A stretch of 8,138 bases of DNA. Source: Spirosoma sp. (GTDB lineage: Bacteria; Bacteroidota; Bacteroidia; Cytophagales; Spirosomataceae). Position numbers and translations under genes: made by a program. This document shows positions 1 through 7,042 of this stretch, in pieces. The notes beneath the pieces are model-generated. The model saw nothing but the letters and a program-made list of their open reading frames with translations, did no database searches and had not been told where the DNA came from. How positions within the stretch are numbered: the stretch's first letter is position 1; the number at the start of each line of letters is the position of its first letter. Location: contig JAQBNX010000383.1 of NCBI GenBank assembly GCA_028288385.1, forward strand, positions 1-8,138, written 5' to 3'.

Positions 1-1704
1 TTCGGAGCAGTCGGCGCAACCGACGACCGGGTTAACTGCGTGTCATATGATAACTCAAACGTTAACTCACTATCTGATCCACCAGCGCCTACTTTTGAGC
101 AACTGAGTGCGGGAGCGTTGATTGGCCCTCGGGGTCAAAGTGCCTGGTGCTGGGGTGTATTGGGCGATATGATTGCTAAGCAGTACCAGGTTCCAGTGCT
201 GTTTATTAATACAGCCTGGGAAGGAACTATTATCCGTAACTGGAAAGAAAGTGCGAATGGCATGACAACTCTTAAATGGTTTAACAGTCAGCCATTTCCA
301 CCCGGCATGCCCTATGCAAACCTGGTCATTGCTCTGCGTTATTACTGCTCATTACAGGGCCTCAGAGCTGTATTGTGGCAACAGGGAGAGAACGACAATT
401 ATCCCCTGAACTCCTCCCGGCAGGATTACAGCAACGATATGCAATACATTGTCAACAAAACCAGATCTGACACACAACGGTATCCGGCCTGGGTGTTGGC
501 CCGGTCCTCCTATAACAGCAATAGAGTTAGTCAGGATATTATTCAGGCCCAGAATGATGTCATTAATACGTACAATAACAACGTTTTTGCCGGTCCTTTT
601 ACCGATAACATTCAAATTCCACGGTACGAAGGGGATGTTCACTTTGGTGGCGAAGGACTAAAGCAACTGGGGCAGGCCTGGTTTGAGAGTCTAAATGCTG
701 TTTTCTTTTCCAGTTCACGTCCATTACCTCCGCTGCCACCACCTGCGGTTACAGTTTCGTGCGCACCATCGAACAATTCCCTGACTGTTAAACTGCCTGA
801 TTTATATAAATCGTATTCCTGGAATTCAGGGCAAAATACACAGTCAATCACTATTAATGGCCCAGGGGTTTACCGCGCTATTCTGAAAGATAACCAAGGC
901 AACACGTATCTGTCGCCTACCATTGAGGTGCAGGGTCCAATTCAGCCAGCCAATCCAATGATTTCGCTGGCAAGTCAGCCGAACCGGGCGGCTGATGGAC
1001 AGCAACAAATCTGCGCCGATTCTTCGCTGACTCTGTCAGCTAACACATCTGCCAATAGCTCGGCTAATTGGAGTAACGGCGTCGTTAGTAAAAATATATC
1101 CCTGAATCAAGCTGGTGTCTATACCGCTCAGGCAATTAATGTCTATGGCTGTAAATCGGCGCAAACGACGACCATTAACCTGACCATTCGACCAAAAGTA
1201 CCCACCCCAACCATTGAACAAATCGGTACGTATTCGCTTCAGGCAATTTTACCTACTCCTTCTGGGGCTCAAACAGATCTCTACGACTGGCGACGTGGAA
1301 ATGAGCTGTTACCGCAGACGGGAGCCGTAGTAAAGGTTGTAGTAACGGGCAATTATACGGCCCGTACAAAAGCCACATATTCACTCAATGGAGGGAACAG
1401 CCTGACCTGTTACTCAGACTACAGTGCCCCAAAGGCCTTCACATTTGATCAGTCATTGGGTGGACTGAGCGTATACCCAAATCCATCGCGGGACGGTGCC
1501 CTCCTTATCGAAACGGTCGAGAACCTGCAAAACGCCAGCGTCGAAGTTTTTACAATGACCGGCCAGCAACTGTTTACGCAACAGGTTCCCCTGCTTGATG
1601 AGCGAAAAAGTGTTAATCTTTCGGGTCTTGCCCAGGGAGAATATATCCTAAGGGTACGTTCGGCTGGGTTCAACGTATCCCGACGAGTCCTTATCGCCCG
1701 GTAG
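1..1704 (+). CDS. Secreted SGNH/sialate O-acetylesterase-like protein with Ig-like repeats and T9SS sorting domain (5' partial)
   Basis: This is the C-terminal 567 residues of a probable secreted carbohydrate esterase. The frame is open from base 1, and the residues before the first possible start (GTG at 40), including ATDDRVN, look like conserved family sequence, so the gene begins upstream. Counting from base 1, the hydrolase part runs to about residue 238. It shows a QQGEND block (127-132, like the family's QGESD block) and a DVHF motif (D212, H214) fitting the catalytic Asp-His pair. The GQSN block with the nucleophile serine is outside the window. A proline-rich linker (about 240-249) leads to two Ig-like repeats with W-N/S-G and GVY motifs (about 250-311, 316-397) and a third beta-rich region (399-483). 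The end (487-567), starting at VYPNPS, is a type A T9SS sorting domain, so export to the cell surface or medium is expected. The true substrate is unknown; acetylated glycans are a family-level guess. Confidence 0.85.
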   Translation, partial: FGAVGATDDRVNCVSYDNSNVNSLSDPPAPTFEQLSAGALIGPRGQSAWCWGVLGDMIAKQYQVPVLFINTAWEGTIIRNWKESANGMTTLKWFNSQPFPPGMPYANLVIALRYYCSLQGLRAVLWQQGENDNYPLNSSRQDYSNDMQYIVNKTRSDTQRYPAWVLARSSYNSNRVSQDIIQAQNDVINTYNNNVFAGPFTDNIQIPRYEGDVHFGGEGLKQLGQAWFESLNAVFFSSSRPLPPLPPPAVTVSCAPSNNSLTVKLPDLYKSYSWNSGQNTQSITINGPGVYRAILKDNQGNTYLSPTIEVQGPIQPANPMISLASQPNRAADGQQQICADSSLTLSANTSANSSANWSNGVVSKNISLNQAGVYTAQAINVYGCKSAQTTTINLTIRPKVPTPTIEQIGTYSLQAILPTPSGAQTDLYDWRRGNELLPQTGAVVKVVVTGNYTARTKATYSLNGGNSLTCYSDYSAPKAFTFDQSLGGLSVYPNPSRDGALLIETVENLQNASVEVFTMTGQQLFTQQVPLLDERKSVNLSGLAQGEYILRVRSAGFNVSRRVLIAR

Positions 1705-1727
1705 CACCTATTGTTCCGTTATCTTTG

Positions 1728-1758
1728 CTAAAGCCTTTCCGCCAGGAGAGGCTTTTAG
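1728..1758 (+). terminator. Intrinsic terminator after the esterase gene
   Basis: AAAGCCTTTCC (1730-1740) pairs with GGAGAGGCTTT (1745-1755) around a GCCA loop, giving an 11-bp stem with one G-T wobble. Two more pairs (C1728-G1758, T1729-A1757) are possible if T1756 bulges. The hairpin begins 25 bases after the stop codon. The T-run is short (four T's, partly in the stem), so termination is likely but not certain. It separates the esterase gene from the nuo operon. Confidence 0.7.
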
Positions 1759-1813
1759 CGTTTATAATACGAGGCCATTATGGGAGGGAATCAGTACTGT
1801 TTATCTAAGGGCA

Positions 1814-1821
1814 TAATTTTG
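1814..1821 (+). promoter_or_regulatory. Second candidate -7 element upstream of nuoA
   Basis: TAATTTTG is another perfect TAnnTTTG match, about 100 bases before nuoA, with no obvious -33 partner. Its TTTG (1818-1821) could instead act as a -33 box for the imperfect -7 element TGCTTTTG at 1843-1850, with a 21-base spacing. Either reading would give a longer leader than the element at 1889. Confidence 0.3.
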
Positions 1822-1888
1822 TGAAATCCAGCACATGTCAGATGCTTTTGGGTGTAACTTAACTTCATAGCTCAATTGGTTTTATCGT

Positions 1889-1896
1889 TACCTTTG
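1889..1896 (+). promoter_or_regulatory. Candidate -7 element of the nuo operon promoter
   Basis: TACCTTTG matches the Bacteroidota -7 consensus TAnnTTTG at every fixed position. It lies 24 bases before the nuoA ATG, so a transcript would carry a very short leader of roughly 18 bases. No clear TTTG -33 box is seen at the usual 19-21 base distance. It is the best placed of three perfect matches in this spacer (the others are at 1720-1727 and 1814-1821). Confidence 0.5.
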
Positions 1897-1920
1897 TAGC
1901 ATCTTTTCTCAACTATATTT

Positions 1921-2292
1921 ATGAATGCAACCTACGTTCCAGCCGACTATTTGCCCGTATTGATCCAGTTGGGACTGGCTCTCGGTTTTATTGTAACAAC
2001 CATGCTTGTTACGCACAACATTGGCCCTAAGCGTAACAGTGAAAAAAAAGACGACCCCTTTGAATGTGGTATACCAGTTCAGGGCGATGCCCGAACCCCC
2101 ATTTCCATTAAGTATTTTCTGATTGCTATTCTGTTCGTTCTTTTTGACGTAGAAGTTATCTTTTTATATCCGTGGGCCGTTAATTTCAAGGGGCTAGGCG
2201 TAGCAGGGTTTATTGAGATGGTTCTGTTTATGGGTTTGTTGCTGGCTGGGTTTTACTACATCATACGCAAGGGCGTTTTGAAGTGGGAATAG
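1921..2292 (+). CDS. nuoA: NADH-quinone oxidoreductase subunit A (complex I)
   Basis: NuoA is a small membrane subunit at the joint between the hydrophilic and membrane arms of complex I, where quinone reduction is coupled to proton pumping. The 123-residue protein has three hydrophobic segments (about 10-31, 62-86 and 94-116). The cytoplasmic loop between the first two carries the family motif DPFECG, with C49 matching the conserved ND3-type loop cysteine. The second segment contains LFDVEVIFLYPWA with the conserved acidic pair D76 and E78, and E99 lies in the third. Length is typical for this group, somewhat shorter than the E. coli protein. The ATG at 1921 follows an A/T-rich stretch with no Shine-Dalgarno. 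It is the first gene of the operon, behind a terminator and candidate promoters, and nuoB starts 64 bases after its stop. Confidence 0.97.
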   Translation: MNATYVPADYLPVLIQLGLALGFIVTTMLVTHNIGPKRNSEKKDDPFECGIPVQGDARTPISIKYFLIAILFVLFDVEVIFLYPWAVNFKGLGVAGFIEMVLFMGLLLAGFYYIIRKGVLKWE

Positions 2293-2356
2293 TGGCGACA
2301 CATGAATTTTAACGCATCCCTATTCGTTGTACTAGTAAGCAACAACATCGTTTTAT

Positions 2357-2902
2357 ATGGCAACTGACATTAAGATGGTTGAAGGTCCGGCGAGCTACGA
2401 TGGCCCGGGATTTCAGGCTACTTCATTCGATAAATTGATTGGTCTGGCCCGCGCGAATTCGCTTTGGCCATTACCATTTGCTACCTCATGCTGCGGCATC
2501 GAGTTTATGTCTACCATGGCTTCGCACTATGACTTAGCGCGGTTTGGCTCTGAGCGCCCAAGCTTTTCACCCCGCCAGGCAGATATGCTGCTTGTAGCTG
2601 GTACGATTGCCAAGAAGATGGGGCCTATTGTTAAGCAGGTATACCTGCAGATGGCAGAGCCACGCTGGGTGATTGCTATTGGAGCCTGTGCAACGAGCGG
2701 TGGAATTTTTGACACGTACAGCGTGCTGCAGGGTATCGACCGGATTATTCCGGTGGATGTGTACGTACCCGGCTGTCCTCCCCGCCCGGAGCAGATTCTA
2801 GAAGGCGTAATGCAGGTGCAGGAATTAGCGAAGAACGAATCACTACGTCGGCGCAATACAGACGAGTATACGAAGTTGCTTAATTCCTACAATATTCAAT
2901 AA
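2357..2902 (+). CDS. nuoB: NADH-quinone oxidoreductase subunit B, N2 cluster subunit
   Basis: NuoB binds the terminal 4Fe-4S cluster N2, which passes electrons to quinone at the NuoB/NuoD interface. The 181-residue protein has the tandem cysteines C45-C46 in ATSCCGIEF, then C111 in GACATSGG and C140 in VPGCPPRPE, which together are the four N2 ligands. The core SCCGIEF to VPGCPPRPEQ is uninterrupted. The last 25 residues, with the basic RRR run and a polar tail, look like the usual variable C-terminus. The ATG at 2357 is taken as the start because the stretch beginning MATDIKMVEG has the N-terminal style expected of Bacteroidota NuoB. A second ATG six codons later is possible but less likely. 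The upstream spacer holds no clear promoter element, so co-transcription with nuoA is expected. Confidence 0.98.
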   Translation: MATDIKMVEGPASYDGPGFQATSFDKLIGLARANSLWPLPFATSCCGIEFMSTMASHYDLARFGSERPSFSPRQADMLLVAGTIAKKMGPIVKQVYLQMAEPRWVIAIGACATSGGIFDTYSVLQGIDRIIPVDVYVPGCPPRPEQILEGVMQVQELAKNESLRRRNTDEYTKLLNSYNIQ

Positions 2903-2955
2903 AGAGACTGTCAGATCCTTATAGGCCCTGATTACTTAATCCCTGTTCATTTACA

Positions 2956-3456
2956 ATGCTGACAAACGAGGAAGTTGCGCAGACCATCATCAATCAATTT
3001 GGCGAAACCGTTAGCGACTTCGACGATCCGTATGATCTGCTGACTTTCTCAACTGACCGCGATCATATCGTTTCGGTTATCAGTTACCTGAAAGAGCACC
3101 CCGTTTATAAGGTTGGGTTTCTGACGGATATAACAGCGGTGCATTATCCGGACTCGACGGGTAAAGAATTCTGTGTGGTTTACCATCTGCATAGCCTGAC
3201 CAATAACTTTCGGTTGCGGATAAAAGTATATCTCCAGGCCGACGACGTTCACGTACCAACGGTGATTCCCTTGTTTGCGGGAGCTAACTGGATGGAACGG
3301 GAAACGTTTGACCTGTTTGGCATTATCTTCGATGGACACCCTGACCTACGCCGAATTCTGAATATGGAGGAGATGGATTATCACCCTATGCTGAAACAGT
3401 TTCCGCTGGAAGATGATACGCGCAAAGACAAAATAGACGCTCTGTTTGGACGCTAA
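2956..3456 (+). CDS. nuoC: NADH-quinone oxidoreductase subunit C (30 kDa subunit)
   Basis: NuoC is a peripheral-arm subunit without cofactors that packs against NuoD and NuoB. The 166-residue protein carries the 30-kDa subunit signature at about 114-135: ERETFDLFGIIFDGHPDLRR, followed by the HPMLKQFPLEDD stretch (143-154) typical of the family end. The N-terminal half (about 30-100) is the mixed alpha/beta domain expected. It is a stand-alone nuoC, whereas enterobacteria and some other Bacteroidota fuse nuoC to nuoD. A stop codon at 3454-3456 and an 84-base spacer separate it clearly from nuoD, so no fusion is hidden by a frameshift. The ATG at 2956 has an A/T-rich lead and no Shine-Dalgarno. 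Confidence 0.97.
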   Translation: MLTNEEVAQTIINQFGETVSDFDDPYDLLTFSTDRDHIVSVISYLKEHPVYKVGFLTDITAVHYPDSTGKEFCVVYHLHSLTNNFRLRIKVYLQADDVHVPTVIPLFAGANWMERETFDLFGIIFDGHPDLRRILNMEEMDYHPMLKQFPLEDDTRKDKIDALFGR

Positions 3457-3540
3457 CTATCAGTGAAAGGCAAAAGAATTTGATTCGTGTTGAACGGCTG
3501 AATTTTCTCGTTTTCTGCTTTTTCCTTCACTCACTAAACT

Positions 3541-4794
3541 ATGATTTCTGAAGACCTAAACATAGCCAAGAAGAACGCTACGGGAAGCGAATTACCAGCC
3601 CGAAACGACAACGGCCCCGTTCAGTACGTCAACGAACTGACAACGCTTAACCTTGGACCGACTCACCCCGCCACGCACGGTATTTTTCAGAACATTCTGC
3701 AAATGGATGGCGAAAAAATTGTGTCGGGCGAGCAAACCATTGGCTACATACACCGGGCATTCGAGAAGATTGCGGAACGTCGTCCCTTTTACCAGATCAC
3801 GACCCTCACCGATCGGATGAACTACTGTTCTTCACCCATTAACAACATGGGCTGGCACATGACAGTCGAGAAGTTGCTGGGTGTGGATATACCAAAACGG
3901 GCGCAGTATATCCGTGTTATTATGATGGAACTGGCCCGGCTGTCTGACCACCTCATCTGCAATGGCATTTTGGGTGTCGATACTGGTGCATTTACGGGTT
4001 TCCTGTATATTTATCAGGAACGGGAAAACATCTATGATATTTACGAAGAAGTCTGCGGTGCACGCCTGACGACCAACATGGGGCGGATTGGCGGTATGGA
4101 GCGCGACCTCTCTCCTACGGCGATTCGCAAGATCAAAGAGTTGCTAGTCCGGTTCCCGAAAGTCTTGACTGAGTTCGAGAACCTTTTCAACCGCAACCGA
4201 ATCTTCATGGACCGGGTCGTGAACGTGGGCGGCATCACGGCTGAGCGGGCGCTGAGTTATGGCTTTACCGGTCCTAACCTACGGGCTGCGGGTGTCGACT
4301 ATGACGTAAGGGTTATGAACCCATACTCTTCGTATCAGGACTTTGAGTTTGATATTCCTGTAGGGCAAAGTGGCGATACGTATGACCGGTTTATGGTACG
4401 TAATGAGGAGATGCGTCAGAGCCTGCGCATCATACAGCAGGCAATTGACAACCTGCCCGAAGGTCCCCATTATGCCGACGCGCCCCAGTATTACCTACCG
4501 CCCAAGCAGGAGGTATACAAAAACATGGAAGCGCTGATCTATCACTTTAAAATTGTGATGGGCGAGATAGACGCGCCCGTTGGCGAGGTGTACCATGCCG
4601 TGGAAGGAGGCAATGGGGAATTGGGTTTCTATCTTATCAGCGATGGTGGCCGAACACCCTACCGACTGCACTTCCGCCGGCCCTGCTTTATTTATTATCA
4701 AGCCTATCCCGAAATGTGCAAAGGGCTAACTCTCTCCGACGCTATCGTGATTATGAGTAGCATGAACGTAATTGCGGGCGAACTGGACGCGTAA
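3541..4794 (+). CDS. nuoD: NADH-quinone oxidoreductase subunit D (49 kDa, quinone-site subunit)
   Basis: NuoD, with NuoB, forms the quinone-binding pocket; its fold derives from the large subunit of NiFe hydrogenases, with the metal ligands lost. The 417-residue protein opens with about 28 variable residues and then the signature LNLGPTHPATHG (36-47), where H42 matches the conserved quinone-site histidine. TDRMNYCSS (90-98) supplies Y95, matching the quinone-site tyrosine. SDHLICNG, GARLTTNMGRIGG and the closing stretch to MNVIAGELDA are all as expected for the family. Length is normal and no frameshift is visible. No other in-frame ATG occurs before residue 55, so the ATG at 3541 is the only sensible start. 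A 270-base gap, the longest in the operon, follows before nuoE. Confidence 0.98.
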   Translation: MISEDLNIAKKNATGSELPARNDNGPVQYVNELTTLNLGPTHPATHGIFQNILQMDGEKIVSGEQTIGYIHRAFEKIAERRPFYQITTLTDRMNYCSSPINNMGWHMTVEKLLGVDIPKRAQYIRVIMMELARLSDHLICNGILGVDTGAFTGFLYIYQERENIYDIYEEVCGARLTTNMGRIGGMERDLSPTAIRKIKELLVRFPKVLTEFENLFNRNRIFMDRVVNVGGITAERALSYGFTGPNLRAAGVDYDVRVMNPYSSYQDFEFDIPVGQSGDTYDRFMVRNEEMRQSLRIIQQAIDNLPEGPHYADAPQYYLPPKQEVYKNMEALIYHFKIVMGEIDAPVGEVYHAVEGGNGELGFYLISDGGRTPYRLHFRRPCFIYYQAYPEMCKGLTLSDAIVIMSSMNVIAGELDA

Positions 4795-5064
4795 AACAAT
4801 TAGTACATAAAAGCTTTCCCGGCATACGTATAAAGGCTATTAATGAAACCTATCGCTATGGGCACAAGCGATTCGTCAGTTAGGTGCTAAGTCATATATG
4901 ATGTCTGGACAGAACCACCAATTAGTAACAGAACACCGAAATACCAGACTAGCAAAATCACATTTCTGACTGGCTGAAGCAGAACAACAGATCGATAAAG
5001 TAGGTCCTTCTGTTTTGTAGTTCGTCCGGAGAGAAGTTTTGATGACAAATACTTGGTGCAAATA
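4795..5064 (+). other. Unexplained 270-base gap between nuoD and nuoE
   Basis: I see no convincing gene here. The frame of nuoE, read upstream, is broken by TAA at 4888 (after a 15-codon ATG reading from 4843), TGA at 4975 and TAA at 4996; the last 22 codons are open. GTCTGG (4903-4908) and CCAGAC (4944-4949) form an inverted repeat with a 35-base loop. AACAGA (4986-4991) and TCTGTT (5009-5014) could form a second hairpin. Three similar CAGAAC-type words occur at 4910, 4929 and 4980. AAGTTTTG (5034-5041) is a one-mismatch -7 element and could drive a secondary nuoE promoter. The gap could be a leader, an eroded gene or a dispersed repeat. Confidence 0.5.
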
Positions 5065-5565
5065 ATGACAACTGAAACCAAACCCACCGTACAATTCACG
5101 CCAGAGCGGCTGGCGAAGGTGCAGGAAATCATAGCCCGCTATCCGGAAGGAAAGCAGAAGTCAGCCCTGTTACCGTTGCTGCATTTATTGCAGGAGCAGG
5201 AAGGGTGGACCAGCCCGGAGGGTATGGAGTACGTAGGGCAACTGCTAGGCATCGAGCCTATCGAAGTATTCGAGGTTGCCACATTCTACACCATGTATCA
5301 CATTAAGCCGGTAGGTAAGCATGTGATCGAGTACTGCCGTACCGGCCCCTGCTGCCTGATGGGTGGTGAAGACGTGTATGCTCATCTAAAAAAGCGCTTA
5401 GGCATTGACACCGGCCAGACCACCGTCGATGGACAGTTTACGCTGAAAGAAGTGGAATGCCTGGCAGCCTGCGGCATGGGTCCCGTGTTTCAGGTGCGGG
5501 AGAAATACTACATGAATCTGACGAATGAGCGTGTAGACGAGATCATCGACGAACTGTCAAAATAA
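5065..5565 (+). CDS. nuoE: NADH-quinone oxidoreductase subunit E (24 kDa, 2Fe-2S cluster N1a)
   Basis: NuoE is a thioredoxin-fold subunit of the NADH-oxidising module that holds the 2Fe-2S cluster N1a next to the FMN of NuoF. The 166-residue protein, the same length as the E. coli subunit, has C91 and C96 in CRTGPC and C132 and C136 in CLAAC, the C-x4-C and C-x3-C pairs of the family. The N-terminal helical part carries the usual ALLPLLHLLQEQEGW stretch (34-48), and VATFYTMYH (71-79) precedes the cluster domain. The ATG at 5065 is preferred. TTG (5053) and GTG (5056) lie in frame just upstream and could add four or three residues, but family proteins usually begin close to this ATG. C97 directly after C96 is an extra cysteine. 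nuoF begins 7 bases after the stop, so the two are surely co-transcribed. Confidence 0.97.
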   Translation: MTTETKPTVQFTPERLAKVQEIIARYPEGKQKSALLPLLHLLQEQEGWTSPEGMEYVGQLLGIEPIEVFEVATFYTMYHIKPVGKHVIEYCRTGPCCLMGGEDVYAHLKKRLGIDTGQTTVDGQFTLKEVECLAACGMGPVFQVREKYYMNLTNERVDEIIDELSK

Positions 5566-5572
5566 ATTAGCC

Positions 5573-6913
5573 ATGGCTACGAAAATATTAACAGAGCACA
5601 TCAATGTTCCCGGCATCGAAACCTTCGATGTATACCGGAAACAAGGTGGCTATACAGCTGTTGAGAAGGCTGTGAAGACGATGACGCCCGAGAGCATCGT
5701 AGAAGAAGTGAAAAAAGCGGGGGTTCGGGGCCGGGGTGGAGCCGGATTTCCAATGGGTATGAAGTGGAGTTTTCTGGCAAAGCCAGAAGGCATTCCCCGA
5801 TATTTGGTGTGCAACGCCGACGAGTCGGAGCCCGGTACATTTAAGGACCACTATCTGATGAAAAATAACCCTCATCTACTTATTGAAGGTATGATTATTT
5901 CGTCATTTGCCTTAGGGGCCAATACGTCCTACATCTATGTTCGGGGTGAGTTGATGTATGTGATCACTATTCTCGAAAAAGCCATTGCCGAAGCAAAAGC
6001 ACAAGGTTTTCTTGGAAAGAACATCCTCGGCAGCGGTTACGACCTTGAACTGGTCGTACAGCCGGGCGGGGGTGCTTATATCTGTGGCGAAGAAACAGCC
6101 CTGCTTGAATCTCTTGAAGGCAAACGTGGAAACCCACGTAATAAACCACCTTTCCCCGCTGTTAAGGGCTTATACCAATGCCCAACCGTAGTCAACAACG
6201 TAGAGTCCATTGCCACCACGCCGTGGATTATCACGAACGGGGGCGATGCCTATGCGGCTGTTGGTATTGGTCGGAGTACGGGTACGAAACTGATCTCGGC
6301 ATCGGGCCATATTAACAAACCGGGTGTGTACGAGATTGAATTGGGTGTTCCGGTCGAAGACTTTATCTACGCCGATGAATGGTGTGGGGGCATTCGGCCG
6401 GGTCATAAATTCAAAGCGCTCGTTGCGGGTGGCTCGTCAGTACCTATTTTACCAGCCAATCTGGCTTTGACCCTGGCGAATGGCGAGAAAAGGCTGATGA
6501 GCTACGAATCACTGTCGGAGGGTGGTTTTCAGACTGGTACTATGCTTGGTTCGGGTGGGTTCATCGTTTTCGACGAGACGGCGTGCATCGTGCGTAACAC
6601 CTGGAATTTCTCCAGGTTTTACCATCATGAATCCTGCGGACAATGCAGCCCCTGCCGCGAAGGAACGGGCTGGATGGAAAAAGTGCTCCACCGCATCGAA
6701 TATGGACACGGGCATCAGCAGGATATCGACTTGCTGGTCGACGTAGCGAAGAAGATTGAAGGAAATACAATTTGCCCTTTAGGAGATGCGGCAGCGTGGC
6801 CTGTGGCGAGCGCCATCAGGCACTTCCGGAACGAGTTTCAGTGGCACATAGACCGCCCTACTGAAGCAACTCAGCCGGGTGCCGTGTACCGTGGTGAGAT
6901 GGAACTTGTATAA
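5573..6913 (+). CDS. nuoF: NADH-quinone oxidoreductase subunit F (51 kDa; NADH, FMN and 4Fe-4S N3)
   Basis: NuoF oxidises NADH on FMN and hands electrons to cluster N3 and onward. The 446-residue protein is full length. The glycine-rich loop RGRGGAGFPMGMKW (52-65) and CNADESEPGTFKD (80-92) form the FMN/NADH site. GGGAYICGEETALLESLEG (165-183) is the second family block, followed by PTVVNNVES (204-212). The C-terminal domain binds the 4Fe-4S cluster through C355, C358 and C361 in ESCGQCSPCREG and C401 in TICPLGDAAAWP. All expected ligands are present. The ATG at 5573 lies 7 bases after nuoE and has no Shine-Dalgarno; translation may be helped by coupling. A 129-base non-coding spacer follows before nuoG. 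Confidence 0.98.
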   Translation: MATKILTEHINVPGIETFDVYRKQGGYTAVEKAVKTMTPESIVEEVKKAGVRGRGGAGFPMGMKWSFLAKPEGIPRYLVCNADESEPGTFKDHYLMKNNPHLLIEGMIISSFALGANTSYIYVRGELMYVITILEKAIAEAKAQGFLGKNILGSGYDLELVVQPGGGAYICGEETALLESLEGKRGNPRNKPPFPAVKGLYQCPTVVNNVESIATTPWIITNGGDAYAAVGIGRSTGTKLISASGHINKPGVYEIELGVPVEDFIYADEWCGGIRPGHKFKALVAGGSSVPILPANLALTLANGEKRLMSYESLSEGGFQTGTMLGSGGFIVFDETACIVRNTWNFSRFYHHESCGQCSPCREGTGWMEKVLHRIEYGHGHQQDIDLLVDVAKKIEGNTICPLGDAAAWPVASAIRHFRNEFQWHIDRPTEATQPGAVYRGEMELV

Positions 6914-7042
6914 ATGAGAGTGAATCAAAATTTACTAGCTTCAGAAGTTTGGAGCTGGTTTTGACGAGAGCGAATTGGGAAATGTTCGATAAGGCCTTTT
7001 GACAAAGAGACCCTTGAGAAACTCACAGCGACGACACATTAA
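6914..7042 (+). other. Spacer between nuoF and nuoG
   Basis: This 129-base stretch has no credible gene: an ATG directly after the nuoF stop opens only 16 codons. It contains two one-mismatch -7-like words (GAAGTTTG and TGGTTTTG, about 6945-6963) but no convincing promoter pair and no strong terminator hairpin. Co-transcription of nuoF and nuoG is therefore the simplest reading. Confidence 0.4.

Noticed and set aside
40..42. GTG at 40 as the start of the esterase gene
   Set aside because: The frame is open back to base 1 with family-like sequence (ATDDRVN) before it, and a start here would drop the signal peptide and catalytic serine block.
352..642. Antisense open frames inside the esterase and the nuo genes
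   Set aside because: They are shadows of strongly conserved coding sequence, with no domains or start signals of their own.
1780..1824. 14-codon ORF in the spacer before nuoA
   Set aside because: Too short; overlaps a candidate promoter element.
2326..2343. GTTG/CAAC inverted repeat around the palindrome TACTAGTA between nuoA and nuoB
   Set aside because: Only four outer pairs and no T-run; not enough to call a terminator or operator.
4812..4838. AGCTTT/AAAGGCT possible hairpin after nuoD
   Set aside because: Short imperfect stem with a bulge and no T-run; not a convincing terminator.
4843..4969. Tiny plus-strand ORFs of 15 codons (4843-4890) and 23 codons (4898-4969)
   Set aside because: Too short, no start context, no recognised peptide.
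5053..5064. TTG at 5053 (or GTG at 5056) as the nuoE start
   Set aside because: The ATG at 5065 is close by, has an A-rich lead and gives a normal-length NuoE; kept only as an alternative.
4887..5132. Minus-strand open frames of 72 and 81 codons across the nuoD-nuoE gap and the nuoE start
   Set aside because: Two overlapping frames with no recognisable domain, running antisense into a conserved gene; more likely chance, though the hydrophobic stretch could be tested with the gap itself.
6914..6964. 16-codon ORF directly after the nuoF stop
   Set aside because: Too short and without supporting signals.
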